This document shows, one piece after another, positions 41,301 through 50,900 of a DNA stretch of 64,000 nt. How positions within the stretch are numbered: position 1 is the stretch's first letter; every line of letters begins with the position of its first letter. Made by a program: the position numbers and the translations under genes. The notes under the pieces are model-generated. The model had not been told where the DNA came from and did no database searches. It saw only the letters and a list, made by a program, of their open reading frames with translations. Source of the stretch: Pseudomonadota bacterium (GTDB lineage: Bacteria; Pseudomonadota; Gammaproteobacteria; Steroidobacterales; Steroidobacteraceae); NCBI GenBank assembly GCA_021805275.1, contig JAJZFQ010000006.1, positions 62,001-126,000 of the forward strand, read 5' to 3'.

Positions 41301-41802
41301 TCGCCTTGAGCATCACCGGATAGCCGATCTGCGCGGCGAGCCGCAGGCACTCGGCCGGCTCCGCCGGCAGCGGCGTGCTCGCCGGCATCACGGCCACGCC
41401 GGCGCGCTCGGCGAGATTGCGCGCCGAGACCTTGTTGCCGAGCAGTCGCATCGTCTGCGGCTCCGGCCCGATGAATACGATGCCCGCCCGCTCGCAGCCG
41501 GCGGCGAAGTCGGGGTTCTCCGAGAGAAAGCCATAACCGGGATGTATCGCATCCACGCGCGCCTCGCGCGCGACGCGCAGGATGTCCTCGATGTCGAGAT
41601 ACGCCTCGATCGGTCCCTTGCCCTCGCCGACCAGGTACGCCTCGTCCGCCTTGGTGCGATGCAGGGAGAAGCGATCCTCGCGGGAGTAGATGGCCACCGT
41701 GCGCAGTGCAAGCTCGGTGGCGGCGCGCATCACGCGAATGGCGATTTCGCCTCGATTGGCGACCAGAATGCTTCGAATCCTGTGCGGCATGAGCTCGTTC
41801 AC
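38344..41802 (-). CDS. pyc: pyruvate carboxylase (single-chain)
   Basis: 1152 residues from GTG 41802 (ATG at 41790 also possible). Biotin enzyme making oxaloacetate from pyruvate, ATP and bicarbonate. The biotin carboxylase begins ILVANRGEIAIRVMRAA; its ATP-grasp glycine loop is KASWGGGGRGMRVV and EVNPRIQVEHTVTE follows near residue 300. The carboxyltransferase barrel has LTDTTMRDAHQSLLATRMRT near 545 and HFHTHDTSG near 745. The biotinyl domain holds SLEAMKME with Lys near 1118. All three activities lie on one chain, whereas many gammaproteobacteria have a split enzyme or only PEP carboxylase. Convergent with the GH39 gene. Confidence 0.95.
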   Translation of the reverse strand: MNELMPHRIRSILVANRGEIAIRVMRAATELALRTVAIYSREDRFSLHRTKADEAYLVGEGKGPIEAYLDIEDILRVAREARVDAIHPGYGFLSENPDFAAGCERAGIVFIGPEPQTMRLLGNKVSARNLAERAGVAVMPASTPLPAEPAECLRLAAQIGYPVMLKASWGGGGRGMRVVESDQQLQELLPPARREAKAAFGNDEVYLEKLVRRARHVEVQILGDAHGTLVHLFERDCTVQRRNQKVVERAPAVFLTAAQRAEICAAALAIGRAARYRNAGTVEFLQDADTGQFYFIEVNPRIQVEHTVTECATGIDLVKAQIHIAEGARLGTPESGVPAQQDIRIQSHALQCRVTTEDPENNFIPDYGKISAYRSPAGFGIRLDAGTAYTGAIITRSYDSLLVKVTSWASTPQEAIARMHRALWEFRIRGVVTNLRFLDQLITHPRFADGAYTTRFIDETPELFQWPRKRDRATRILTYIAETIVNGNPETRARPRPERIETPKLPPVALGEPAAGTKQRLEELGPEGFARWMLAERRVLLTDTTMRDAHQSLLATRMRTIDMAAIAPYYASLAPQLLSVECWGGATFDVAMRFLHEDPWQRLAVLRERMPNLLLQMLLRSANAVGYANYPDNVVRLFVKRAAERGIDVFRIFDSLNWVENMRVAIDAVLESGRLCEAAICYTGNLSDPGERKYTLDYYLRLARELKAAGAHVLGIKDMAGLCRPRAAFTLIKALKEEIGLPVHFHTHDTSGIAAASVLAAVEAGADAIDGAIDAMSGLTSQPNLGSIVEALRHGPRDPGIDPASLRLLSSYWEQVRRLYCAFESEIRSGASEVYVHGMPGGQYTNLREQARALGIDSAHWPQVAQAYADVNQMFGDIVKVTPSSKVVGDMALLMVTSGLTPQQVLDPDIDVPFPESVVQFFHGDLGQPYGGFPPTLQRKVLKGERPLEQRPGAAMPPVDLAAERARIQKATPRTVGEDDLASYLMYPKVWLEYAAGQARYGDVGILPTSVFFYGMEPGDEISVDLERGKRLFVRYVACSEVHEDGTRTVFMELNGQPRSLRVADRSQVAKRPPQRKAEPGDARQVGAPMPGTVATIAVSPGRKVARGDVLVSLEAMKMETQVRADIDGEVAEVLVTPGQQVDPKDLLVVLR

Positions 41803-41864
41803 CGGTAAAATCCATCCCGATCATAGCGACTGCGGGCCTCGCGCGCGCGGAGTACTCGTTGCAT

Positions 41865-42770
41865 ATGTATGCCATCGCGATTCATGGCGGCGCCGGTGGG
41901 CTGCCGGCGCAGGGGCTGTCGGCCGCGAGGCAACAGCGCTACCGCGACGGGCTTGCCGCGGCCCTCGAGCAGGGGTACCAGCAGCTTGCGCACGGGGCCT
42001 CGAGTCTCGAGGCGGTCATCGCGGCCGTGCGCGCCCTTGAGGATGACCCGCTGTTCAACGCCGGACGCGGTGCGGCGCTCACGCGTGACGGCGGTGCGGA
42101 ACTCGATGCGGCAGTGATGGACGGCAGCACGCTGCGCGCCGGAGCGGTGGCGGCGGTGCGGCACGTCAAACACCCGATCGAGCTCGCCCGGCGTGTCATG
42201 GAGAAGTCCCGACACGTTCTGCTGGTCGGCTCCGGCGCCGAGGAGTTCGCCCTCGAGGAGGGCGTGGAGCTCGTGCCGAACACGTACTTCCGGACCGCCG
42301 AGCGTCAGGCCGAGTTGGAACAGCTGCGCGCCGGCGGCTCCGTCTCGGAGCTCATCCCCTCGCCGCAGGGCACCGTCGGGGCCGTGGCGCGCGACGCCGC
42401 GGGCAATCTCGCCGCGGCCACCTCCACCGGCGGTATGGCCAACAAGCGGCCGGGCCGGGTGGGGGATTCACCGATTATCGGCGCCGGCACGTATGCCAAG
42501 AACGGCGTATGCGCCGTGTCGGCTACCGGCCATGGCGAGTATTTCATGCGGCTGGTCGCCGGCCATCATGTCTGCGCGTCGGTCGAGTACCGCGGCGTAA
42601 GCTTGGCAGAGGCCGTGCGTGAAACGCTGCACGAGCGGCTGCGTGCGCTCGGCGGCGCCGGCGGCATCATCGCGATCGACACCGACGGACGGATCAGCCT
42701 CGATTTCACGACCCAGGGGATGTTCCGAGCGGCCCGCGATTCGACCGGCCTGCATCAGATCGCCATTTAA
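41865..42770 (+). CDS. iaaA: isoaspartyl peptidase / L-asparaginase (plant type)
   Basis: 301 residues from ATG 41865 (MYAIAIHGGAGG); an upstream TTG at 41859 is less likely. Ntn-hydrolase that self-cleaves before a Thr, giving alpha and beta subunits. The Thr is in SPQGTVGAVARDAAGN near residue 169. The beta subunit also contains ATSTGGMANKRPGRVGDSPI and VSATGHGEYFMR, both family hallmarks. It removes isoaspartyl residues from peptides and hydrolyses asparagine. Convergent with the next gene, with a 4-base overlap of the ends. Confidence 0.93.
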   Translation: MYAIAIHGGAGGLPAQGLSAARQQRYRDGLAAALEQGYQQLAHGASSLEAVIAAVRALEDDPLFNAGRGAALTRDGGAELDAAVMDGSTLRAGAVAAVRHVKHPIELARRVMEKSRHVLLVGSGAEEFALEEGVELVPNTYFRTAERQAELEQLRAGGSVSELIPSPQGTVGAVARDAAGNLAAATSTGGMANKRPGRVGDSPIIGAGTYAKNGVCAVSATGHGEYFMRLVAGHHVCASVEYRGVSLAEAVRETLHERLRALGGAGGIIAIDTDGRISLDFTTQGMFRAARDSTGLHQIAI

Positions 42771-43429
42771 TCGGGCTCTTCGTATCCACTGCGGCGCAGC
42801 GCGGTCGCCGCCTCGGCGGCCAGCAGCCGCACGCCCTGCATCCGCACCCGCAGATGCGCCGCACCGCCCTCGGCGGCGGCCTGCAGCAACTCGTCCCAGA
42901 ACTCCGGGGTGTTCAACCAGCGCGGCCGCAGCCACATCCACAGGCGCGCGCCCATCTGGTGAGCGGCGAGAACGCTGTGCTCGGTGATCCACCGGACGCA
43001 CAGCGGGTGCATGCCGAGTGCGAGGCGGGCATGGACCGGGTGGCGACGGGCCAGCGACCAGGCGTAGACGAATACCATCTGCGAGGCGCCGATGGCCTGT
43101 GACACGGTGAAAACCGCCCCATAGGTCTCGGGCGGCACGTCGTGGACCTGCGCAGGGTCGAGCCACTGCCAGCGGCGCGGATCGGACAGTCCGGCATCGA
43201 ACAGCAGCACCGGGTGAGCGGCAGCGCGGCGGCGCGCGGCGGTGTCGAGCGCCAGCCAGTCCTGCGCGATCTTGAGCACGGCGGGGTGCGGACAGCCCGC
43301 ATGGGCCTGCTCGGCGAGCACCTGAAGACAAAAATGGTTCAGCTCCGGGAGGCTGTCGAGGACCGCCCGCTCCGGTGCGGCAACCCACTGGCCGGGCCCG
43401 CCGCGGGCCTCCCCTGCATGGTCGGACAT
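42767..43429 (-). CDS. hypothetical protein, unrecognised family
   Basis: 220 residues from ATG 43429 (MSDHAGEARG), with GGAGG upstream. No family recognised. It is helical and rich in Trp (about ten), with a cytosolic look: HFCLQVLAEQAHAGCPHPAV near residue 35, FTVSQAIGASQMVFVYAWSL near 110 and ARLWMWLRPRWLNTPEFWDE near 160. There is no signal peptide. The gene diverges from the FlhC-like regulator with about 170 bases between starts, and the two may be linked in regulation. Its conserved-looking, non-repetitive composition and good ribosome site support a real gene. Confidence 0.6.
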   Translation of the reverse strand: MSDHAGEARGGPGQWVAAPERAVLDSLPELNHFCLQVLAEQAHAGCPHPAVLKIAQDWLALDTAARRRAAAHPVLLFDAGLSDPRRWQWLDPAQVHDVPPETYGAVFTVSQAIGASQMVFVYAWSLARRHPVHARLALGMHPLCVRWITEHSVLAAHQMGARLWMWLRPRWLNTPEFWDELLQAAAEGGAAHLRVRMQGVRLLAAEAATALRRSGYEEPD

Positions 43430-43602
43430 CACGCGTCCTCCGAGCCGCTACTCTGCCGAGGCCGATGGTAGCGCCGTCACCGCCACGCGCCATCCCTGCA
43501 TTTGCATCTTTTTTCGCACATTCGCGCGATTGTGCTTTGCGCGGATTGGTCGACAATGGCGTCCCAAGAGTCGCGGCACACTGTGGCCGGGAAGGAAGCG
43601 GT

Positions 43603-44187
43603 ATGCGTGTGTGGGAAGATCGCTACGAAGGGGAGCTGGAGAATTTCAATCTGGCGCTGCGTTTCGTGCGATACGAGGCGCGCACGCACACCATCCGCCA
43701 GTACACCGGGCTGACCGATCACCGGATCCGCAAGCTCTGGCAGCGCTACTGTGGCGGCGCACATCGTCTGCCGCGTCATCGCGGCAAGTCCCCGCAGCAG
43801 GCGGGCTACTTCAGTCGCGGTGCGCGCGTGCGCACCGAGGCGTCGCTTCTGGCGGGCATTTATTGCGCTTGCGGTCTCGTCGCTGAGCGGCCGGGGACGA
43901 AGCAGGCGCCGCTGCGCCGGCACGCCGGGGCGCTGCTGTGCGACGTGTACGACTACTACGCCAAGGTGGTCCCGCAGCCGGCGATCTCCTTCGAGCACGC
44001 GCTGTTCCTCGTGCAGTGCCTGCGCTCGGGCGAGCAGCTGGCGGTGCGCCGCTGCGCCAAGTGCCGCGGCCACATGGTCGTGGAGCGATTTCCGGTTCGT
44101 CGCCGGTGGTGCGATCATTGCGCACCCCGAAACCGAAGCGGGGGCCGCGTGGCGCGCGAGCGTCATCGGCCTGCCCGCGTGCCATGA
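43603..44187 (+). CDS. FlhC-like transcriptional regulator (orphan)
   Basis: 194 residues from ATG 43603, with GGAAGGAA upstream. The N-terminal helix-turn-helix-like segment LALRFVRYEARTHTIRQYTG and TDHRIRKLWQRY resembles FlhC, as does the C-terminal zinc site, RCAKCRGHMVVE followed by RRRWCDHCAPR, a CxxC pair. FlhC normally partners FlhD to activate flagellar genes. No flhD or flagellar gene is in this window, so function outside flagella is possible. The ATGA overlap with nudC suggests coupling. Assignment is by pattern only. Confidence 0.55.
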   Translation: MRVWEDRYEGELENFNLALRFVRYEARTHTIRQYTGLTDHRIRKLWQRYCGGAHRLPRHRGKSPQQAGYFSRGARVRTEASLLAGIYCACGLVAERPGTKQAPLRRHAGALLCDVYDYYAKVVPQPAISFEHALFLVQCLRSGEQLAVRRCAKCRGHMVVERFPVRRRWCDHCAPRNRSGGRVARERHRPARVP

Positions 44188-45083
44188 CACCTGACCGACC
44201 GAATTTCTACTCCGGCACCTACATCGATCGGCGCACCGAGATGCGCGAGCAGACCGACTGGCTGACGAGCGCGCTCGCCGATCCGCAGGCCCAGTATCTG
44301 CTCACCCGGGACACCCGCCAGTTGCTGCACGCTGAGCCGCAGCCGCGCATCGCATTCGTCTCGAGCCGCCATGCCGCGGTGGCGGCCGCCGAGCCGGATC
44401 GCTTCGTGCTGCTCGGCTGGTTCCGTGAGCGGCGCTGCCTGCTGCTGACGCTGCCACCGGAATGGCCGGATGCTGACCTGCCCGGCGGCGCCTCGTTCCA
44501 GGAATTGCGCCCGCTCTCGGCGCAGCTCGACACCGAGGAGGCCGGGCTGCTCGCTTACGCGCGGGCGCTGTCCGTGTGGCGAGCGCGGCAGCGCTACTGC
44601 GGGGTCTGCGGCGGGCCGACGGCACCGGCGCGCGCCGGGCACAGCGTTGTCTGTGCCGATCGGAACTGCGCGCAGGAGTGTTTCCCGCGGCTCGATCCGG
44701 CGATCATCGTGCTGGTCAGCGACGGGCAGCGGGCGTTGCTCGGCCGGCAGCGTACCTGGCCGCCGGGCCGCTACTCGACCATCGCCGGGTTCGTCGAGCC
44801 CGGAGAGAGCCTCGAGGATGCGGTGCGGCGGGAGGTCATGGAGGAGACCGGCATTCAGGTTCTCGGCGCCCGCTACGACTCGTCGCAGCCGTGGCCCTTC
44901 CCGGCCTCGCTCATGGTCGGGTTCCAGGCGGTCGGGGCGCCCGACCCGGTGCGCGTCGGCGGCGAGCTCGAGGACGCGCGCTGGTTCTCCCGCGCAGCGC
45001 TGCTCGCCGGGGAGGTCCAGCTGCCGCCCCCGCACTCGATCTCCCGGCGGCTGATCGACGACTGGCTCGGAGCGCCCCGCTGA
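44184..45083 (+). CDS. nudC: NAD(+) diphosphatase / RNA decapping hydrolase NudC
   Basis: 299 residues from ATG 44184. Hydrolyses NAD(H) to NMN(H) and AMP and removes NAD caps from RNA. The zinc ribbon is CGVCGG near residue 140 and a following NCAQECFPR. The Nudix box is GFVEPGESLEDAVRREVMEE near 203, completed by TGI. The NudC-specific SQPWPFP lies near 236. Complete, with normal length. Overlaps both neighbours (ATGA at the start, TGATG at the end). Confidence 0.95.
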   Translation: MTPDRPNFYSGTYIDRRTEMREQTDWLTSALADPQAQYLLTRDTRQLLHAEPQPRIAFVSSRHAAVAAAEPDRFVLLGWFRERRCLLLTLPPEWPDADLPGGASFQELRPLSAQLDTEEAGLLAYARALSVWRARQRYCGVCGGPTAPARAGHSVVCADRNCAQECFPRLDPAIIVLVSDGQRALLGRQRTWPPGRYSTIAGFVEPGESLEDAVRREVMEETGIQVLGARYDSSQPWPFPASLMVGFQAVGAPDPVRVGGELEDARWFSRAALLAGEVQLPPPHSISRRLIDDWLGAPR

Positions 45084-45958
45084 TGTGCCTGCTGGTGGTG
45101 GCCTGGCGCGCCCACCCGCGCTACCGCCTGATCGTCGCGGCGAACCGCGACGAGTACCACGACCGGCCGGCCGCCCCCCTGTCGCCCTGGCCGGAACCTG
45201 CCGGGTTGCTCGCCGGGCGCGACCTGCGGGCCGCAGGCACCTGGCTCGGCATCGACCGTCACCGCCGCTTCGGGGTCATCACCAACTACCACGAGGGGCA
45301 GCGCCCGCCTGAGGACGCCCCGACGCGCGGCGGCCTCATTCCCGGGTACCTCGCCGGCCGCCGCGCGGCCGGGGACTATCTCGGCGCGCTCGAGACGGAT
45401 GCCGGCCGGTACGGCGGCTTCAATCTGCTGCTCGCGGAGGCTGATTCGCTCTGGTACGGCTCGAACCGCGCCACGCCATTCGCGCGCCGGCTGGAGGCGG
45501 GCGTCTACGGCCTGTCGAACCATCAGCTGGACAGCCCGTGGCCGAAGCTGACCCGGGTGCGTGGCCGCTTCGAGCAATGGCTGGGTGGGACGGCGGGGCC
45601 CGTCGATGAACCGCATGGGCTGCTCGAGATCCTCGCCGACCGTCGTCCCGCCGGGGACGCGCCCGGTGAGCCGGGTGGTGCCGCAGTGAGTGCCCGTGAC
45701 CGGGCGCTGAGTGCGCCGTTCGTCGCGCATCCGCAATTCGGGACCCGGTGCTCGACCGTGCTGCTGCTCGAGTCCAGCGGTGCGCTGCGGATGTGCGAGC
45801 GGCGTTTCGATCGGCTCGGCCGGCCCGCAGGGTTCAGCGACTACCGGCTCCAGACCGGGCAATGGTGCACGGCGGTGCGGGAACCGGTGCCTTCAGGCAC
45901 GGTCATGACAGATTACAATGAACAACGCAGGGCCGGCCGGCCGGAGTCCGAAGGTTAA
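45083..45958 (+). CDS. NRDE family protein (TANGO2-like)
   Basis: 291 residues from ATG 45083, overlapping the nudC stop by one base. The signature MCLLVVAWRAHPRYRLIVAA and then NRDEYHDRP near residue 23 define the family (PF05742). The middle has GTWLGID and FGVITNYHEG, and a late FGTRCSTVLLLE is also conserved. The N-terminal Cys after Met resembles an Ntn-type nucleophile, but activity is not established; eukaryotic TANGO2 is linked to Golgi and lipid or haem handling. The stop is directly followed by the tamA ATG, so these genes may be cotranscribed. Confidence 0.88.
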   Translation: MCLLVVAWRAHPRYRLIVAANRDEYHDRPAAPLSPWPEPAGLLAGRDLRAAGTWLGIDRHRRFGVITNYHEGQRPPEDAPTRGGLIPGYLAGRRAAGDYLGALETDAGRYGGFNLLLAEADSLWYGSNRATPFARRLEAGVYGLSNHQLDSPWPKLTRVRGRFEQWLGGTAGPVDEPHGLLEILADRRPAGDAPGEPGGAAVSARDRALSAPFVAHPQFGTRCSTVLLLESSGALRMCERRFDRLGRPAGFSDYRLQTGQWCTAVREPVPSGTVMTDYNEQRRAGRPESEG

Positions 45959-47929
45959 ATGGCGCGTCGCAACCGGTTTCGCGGGGCTCGATGGGCGCGA
46001 GCCCCGATCATGCTCGTATTGCTGCTCGCCGCCGTGCCCGCGCAGGCCCGCATCGCGCTGAGCATCAACGGCGTGACCGGCAAGCTGCGCGCCAATGTCC
46101 TCGCCTATCTGAGCTTCGAGCGGTACCGGAACAGCCACACCCTGGATGCCGAGACCGTCGAGCGGCTCGAGAATCGCGTGCAGAGCGAGGTGGGTACGGC
46201 GCTCGAGCCGTACGGGTACTTCCAGCCGGACGTGCACGCGATCGTCAAGCAGACCGGGCCGAAGGACTGGCGCGTCGTGCTCAACATCAATCCCGGCCCG
46301 CCGGTCATCCTGCGCACCGTCGAGGTGCGCATCAGCGGCCCCGGTGCCGACGACCCGCTGTTCACGCACATCACCGGGGACTTGCCGTTTCACCCCGGGG
46401 AGCGGCTCAACGAGGCGGCCTACGAGCAGCTCAAGAGCGAGCTGCTGCAGACCGCCGCCACCTACGGCTACATCGATGCGCGCCTGACGCGCCACGAGGT
46501 GCAGGTCGACCCGCCCCGGCACCGCGCCAGTATCCTCCTGACGCTCACCACCGGGGTGCGCTACCGCTTCGGGGCGACGCAGATCGATCAGAACGCCGTA
46601 CGCGATGGGCTGGTGCGCCGTTATCTGCGCTACCGTCCCGGCCAGCCGTTCGATCTCAGCCAGATGCTGCGCACCCAGTTCGTGCTCGACGACAGCGGGT
46701 ATTTCTCCGACCTGACGGTCGCGCCGGCGAGGCCGGACAGGGTGAACCACACCGTGCCGGTGAGCATTCGCGCCAAGCCGAGCCGGCGCAACGTCTACTC
46801 CGTGGCGGGCGGCTACGCCACCGACACCGGCGCGCGCGGCATTCTCAGCTGGCAGGACCGCCGGGTGAATGCGGCCGGCGACCGCATGAGCATCGACCTG
46901 GAAGCCGCGCAGGTCACCAAGTACAGCCTGCAGAGCCGCTACGTCATTCCGATCGGCGATCCGGCCACCGAAAACCTGAGTTTCCTGGCGAGCGTCGAGC
47001 AGCGCGAGCTCGCAGCCGTCACGGCGCGCACGCTGACCTTCGGCACCCGGCTGACCCGGGTCACCGGCCGTTGGCAGACCGTGTGGTTCCTCGATGCCGT
47101 GCATACCACCGGATCGGTCATCGGGCCGATCTGTCCGCTCGGCGTGCTGGTCATCGCGAAAGGGAAATGCACGGTCTCGAGCACATTCAGCGTGACCGCG
47201 CCGAATGCCATCGCCAGCGTGGTGGACAACATGCTCGTACCCGGCGTGGAGATCACCTCCGTGCCGAACGGCTATTTCGGCGAGCCGGTCTTCGCCCATG
47301 GAATATCGGTGGAGCTGCGTGGCTCGCACGGCGCGCTCGGCTCGAAGGCCGATTTCGTGCAGATTCACGTCGCGCTGGAGCGCGTGTTCAAGATCGCACC
47401 CGGCTGGCACCTGCTGCTGCGCGATGCATTTGGCGCGACCGCGGTGTCGGATTTCAATAGCATGCCCCCGGTGATGCGCTTCTTCGCCGGCGGCGAGGGC
47501 AGCGTACGCGGATTCGAGTACAACTCGCTCTCCCCCGACCAGACGTTCTTCGCCACCGGCATCTACAAGATCACCAACCCGAACACCAAGGCGGTCACGA
47601 GCTACACCTGCTATGCCGGCGCGACTGTCCCTGCCGGTGCGATCAATCCCGTGCAGTGCGCGCTGCCACCGCAACAGGCCGGCGGCAAGGACATGATCAG
47701 CGGCAGCATCGAAGTCGATCGCAACCTGCCGCACAATTTCGGGATCGCCGCCTTCTTCGATTATGGCAATGCGTTCAACAGCTTTCACATCCCTCACCTG
47801 CTGCAGTACGGCGCCGGGATCGGCCTGCGGGTGCGGCTGCCGGTCATGACGCTCGGCATCGACGTGGGCGAGCCGCTGTCGCAGCCGGGCAGCCCGCGGC
47901 TGTACATCAACTTCTCGCCACGGTTGTGA
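45959..47929 (+). CDS. tamA: translocation and assembly module subunit TamA (Omp85 family)
   Basis: 656 residues. A signal peptide (about residues 1-31, ending VPAQARI) is followed by three POTRA domains (to ~265) and a 16-strand Omp85 barrel. POTRA features include ALEPYGYFQPDVHA and TAATYGYIDARLTRHEVQV. The barrel contains MRFFAGGEGSVRGFEYNSL, the conserved VRGF/Y loop that closes the pore near residue 515, and ends INFSPRL. With TamB it supports outer-membrane assembly and lipid transport. A loop with several cysteines near 400 and 545 is longer than usual. It is 13 bases upstream of tamB. Confidence 0.9.
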   Translation: MARRNRFRGARWARAPIMLVLLLAAVPAQARIALSINGVTGKLRANVLAYLSFERYRNSHTLDAETVERLENRVQSEVGTALEPYGYFQPDVHAIVKQTGPKDWRVVLNINPGPPVILRTVEVRISGPGADDPLFTHITGDLPFHPGERLNEAAYEQLKSELLQTAATYGYIDARLTRHEVQVDPPRHRASILLTLTTGVRYRFGATQIDQNAVRDGLVRRYLRYRPGQPFDLSQMLRTQFVLDDSGYFSDLTVAPARPDRVNHTVPVSIRAKPSRRNVYSVAGGYATDTGARGILSWQDRRVNAAGDRMSIDLEAAQVTKYSLQSRYVIPIGDPATENLSFLASVEQRELAAVTARTLTFGTRLTRVTGRWQTVWFLDAVHTTGSVIGPICPLGVLVIAKGKCTVSSTFSVTAPNAIASVVDNMLVPGVEITSVPNGYFGEPVFAHGISVELRGSHGALGSKADFVQIHVALERVFKIAPGWHLLLRDAFGATAVSDFNSMPPVMRFFAGGEGSVRGFEYNSLSPDQTFFATGIYKITNPNTKAVTSYTCYAGATVPAGAINPVQCALPPQQAGGKDMISGSIEVDRNLPHNFGIAAFFDYGNAFNSFHIPHLLQYGAGIGLRVRLPVMTLGIDVGEPLSQPGSPRLYINFSPRL

Positions 47930-47942
47930 GTGGGCCGGAGCG

Positions 47943-50900
47943 ATGCGCCGATTTCTGACATTGAGCGGTCTGTTGATTGTGCTCGTGACGGCACTCGCCG
48001 CCGCGGGCGTCTATTTCGTCCTGTTCACCCAGAGCGGGCTGCGCTTCGTCGTGGCCCATCTGCCGCAGCGTTTCGGCACGGCCGAGGTGCGCATCGAGCA
48101 CGTCAGCGGCACGCTGGCGACGGTGGTGCGTGCGCAGCGCGTCGTGGTCGATCAACGCCACGTGTACGTGCGCCTCGAGGACATTGCCACGCGCGTGCGG
48201 CTCTCGGCGCTGTCCTGGCGAACGCTGGTTAGCCGCGACACGACGGTTGCCGACGCCTACGTTCGCATCAAGCCGGTGCCGCCGCTGCTCACGGCGCACC
48301 CGCAGTTCCTGCCCTGGTGGCTCGGCATCCACGTCACGCACGCGCACCTCGGCGTACTCGCGGTGGTGCTGGAGAACGGCAGACGCCTGCAGGGCGAGGA
48401 CCTCGACGGATCGGTGCAGATTACCCATCGGGATGTGCGCGTCGCGCATTTGACGCTGCGCACGGGCCAGGCCGCTGTTGCACTCGCGCTGCGGCTGCAC
48501 GCCGCGCAGCCGCTGAGGCTGTTCGTGCGGGGCGATTTCACCTGGCGCCCGCGCGGCGGTCCGCCCTGGGTGGGCAGCGCCGCGCTACACGGGGATCTCG
48601 CCCGCCTCACCGCCTCGGCGCACCTGCTCGCGCCGTTCAAGGCGGCGCTGAACGGTGCGCTGCGCGGTCAGAACGGGCGCTGGACGGTGCGCGGCGAGCT
48701 CGGCGTACGGGACTTGAACCTGCGCGCCTGGCACCGCTCGGACCGGTTCGGCCGCATCAGCGCGCAACTCGCTCTGACGGGCGGCACCGAGGCGTTCACC
48801 CTGGGGGGAACGGTGGATCCGGCCGGACTGGGCATCGGGGCCTTCCACGTCGAGCTCGAGGGCGCATACGCCGATGGTGTGTTGAAGGCGCGCCACATGG
48901 CGGTGCGGAACTTGGCCTCGGGTGCGACGCTGAGCGCCGCGGGCACGGCTCACTTCGCCGGCGGCCGGCCCGATCTGGCCCTGCAGGGGCATTGGCGCGC
49001 GCTGCGCTGGCCGCTCGCCGGCGCCGCGCGCTTTCAGAGCCCCTCGGGGCAGTTCACGCTCGCCGGCCGCCTGCCGTTCGCCGTCACGGCCCAGGGGCTC
49101 GCCCAGGTCGGGCCGGGGGCGCCCATTCCCGCAACCGTGAGCGGCACGGTCACTTCCACCGGTCTGTCGGTTGAGCGCTCCACGCTGGCGATGCTCGGCG
49201 GTCAGCTCGCAGCGCGCGGCACGTTGGCGTGGCTACCCGTGAAGCGCTGGTCCGTGCAGCTGAGCGGCAGCGGGATCGATCCGGGCGAGGTGCGACCTGC
49301 CTTGCGTGGGCGCATCGGCTTCGCGCTGCATGCCACGGGCGAGGGTTTCGGCGCCGCCGCGCCGCTGCGGGTGCGCATCGAGCAACTCTCAGGCCGGGTT
49401 CGCGGCCAAGCCGCCAGCGGCGGCGGCCGTATCGCACGCGATCAGGGCGTCTGGTCGTTTCAACACCTGCGCGTCAATCTCGGGCAGACGCGCCTCGCCC
49501 TCGACGGACGGGTCGGCCACCACGTCAGTCTGCGCGTTGCGCTCGCCGGTGATCTGCACCTGCTTTCTGAAGCCGACCGCGGGCGCATCGAGGCGGCCGG
49601 GTCGATCGACGGGCCGCTCGGCGCACCGCAGGTCCGGGCCTCGGTGCGCGGATCGGCGCTGCGGGTCGGTGCGAGTTCGCTGGCCTCGCTGGCCGCCCAT
49701 ATCGATTTCGATCCGACGTCCCACCGTCCCTCCAACGTGACTGTGCGGCTGCGTGAGCTGCGGTCGCGGCATCGGCAACTGCGCAGTCTCGACTTCGCCC
49801 TGAGTGGACCGGCCTCGCATCTGGTCGCCCGTCTCGAGGCGAACGCCCCGGGGCTGCGGGTGGCCGCGAAGGCCGACGGCAGCTTTGCCGAAGGGGTATT
49901 CAACGGCCAGGTCACCGCGTTGAACGTGACCGGACCGCAGTCGCTGCAGCTGCACGAGCGGCAGGCGGCATCGCTGCTCCTCTCGCGCGCGCGCAGCGAG
50001 CTCGGCGCATTGTGCCTGGACGGCACCCCCGGGGCGTTGTGTACCGGGGCGAGCTGGACGCCCGGCGCCTGGTCAGCCTACCTCACCGCGAGCACGCTGC
50101 CGCTGGCGACGCTGACGGCGGGCATGACCCCGACCGTGGAGTATCAGGGAACGATCGGTACACACATCGAGCTGACCGGCGGGGCCGGCCGGCCGGTCGA
50201 GGGAACGCTGCGCATGTCCTTGACGGACGGCGTGCTGTCGCGCCGCCTGGTCAGCGGACGCATCGAGCATACGAGCATCGGCTCCGGTCTGCTGCTCGCC
50301 ACGGCGCGCCCCGGGGTGATTCAGGCGCACGCCTCGCTCAGCTCCGGGGCCATCGGCAGCCTGGAGGCGACGCTCGATGTCGGGCGTGATGTGGCGGATT
50401 GGCACGATATGCCGCTCAAGGGCACGGTGCGGGTGCAAACCGCCCGCCTGAACCTGATTTCCCTGTACCTGCCCGGAGTCGATGCGGTCTCGGGCGTTCT
50501 GGTGGCCGACGCCACGATCGGCGGGACGGTGGCCGACCCGCACCTCAGCGGCAGTGCGCGCATCGTCAACGCGTCGGCCGACCTGTACCGTACCAACCTG
50601 CAGATGCGCGGCCTGGCGCTCACGGCCCAGCTGCTCGACGGGGGGTTGCGCGTCGACGGCACGGCGCACGTCGGAAAGGGGTTGTTGCACGTCGAGGGAC
50701 AGATGGGCTGGCGCGACTCACAGCCAACCGGCGTGCTTCATCTGCGCGGCAGCGATCTGCGCGTCGTCGATCTGCCCGAAGCGCGGATCGACGCCTCGCC
50801 CAGCCTCGATTTCAGCCTGGCGGACCGGCATATCGATGTCACCGGCACGGTATTCATCTCCCACGCGCGCATCACGCCGCGCAATTTCAGCGGCGCCGTG

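Noticed and set aside
38632..41808. Long plus-strand frame (1058 codons) opposite pyruvate carboxylase
   Set aside because: It mirrors the third-position GC bias of pyc on the other strand; its translation is rich in Arg, His, Asp and Val without any family motif.
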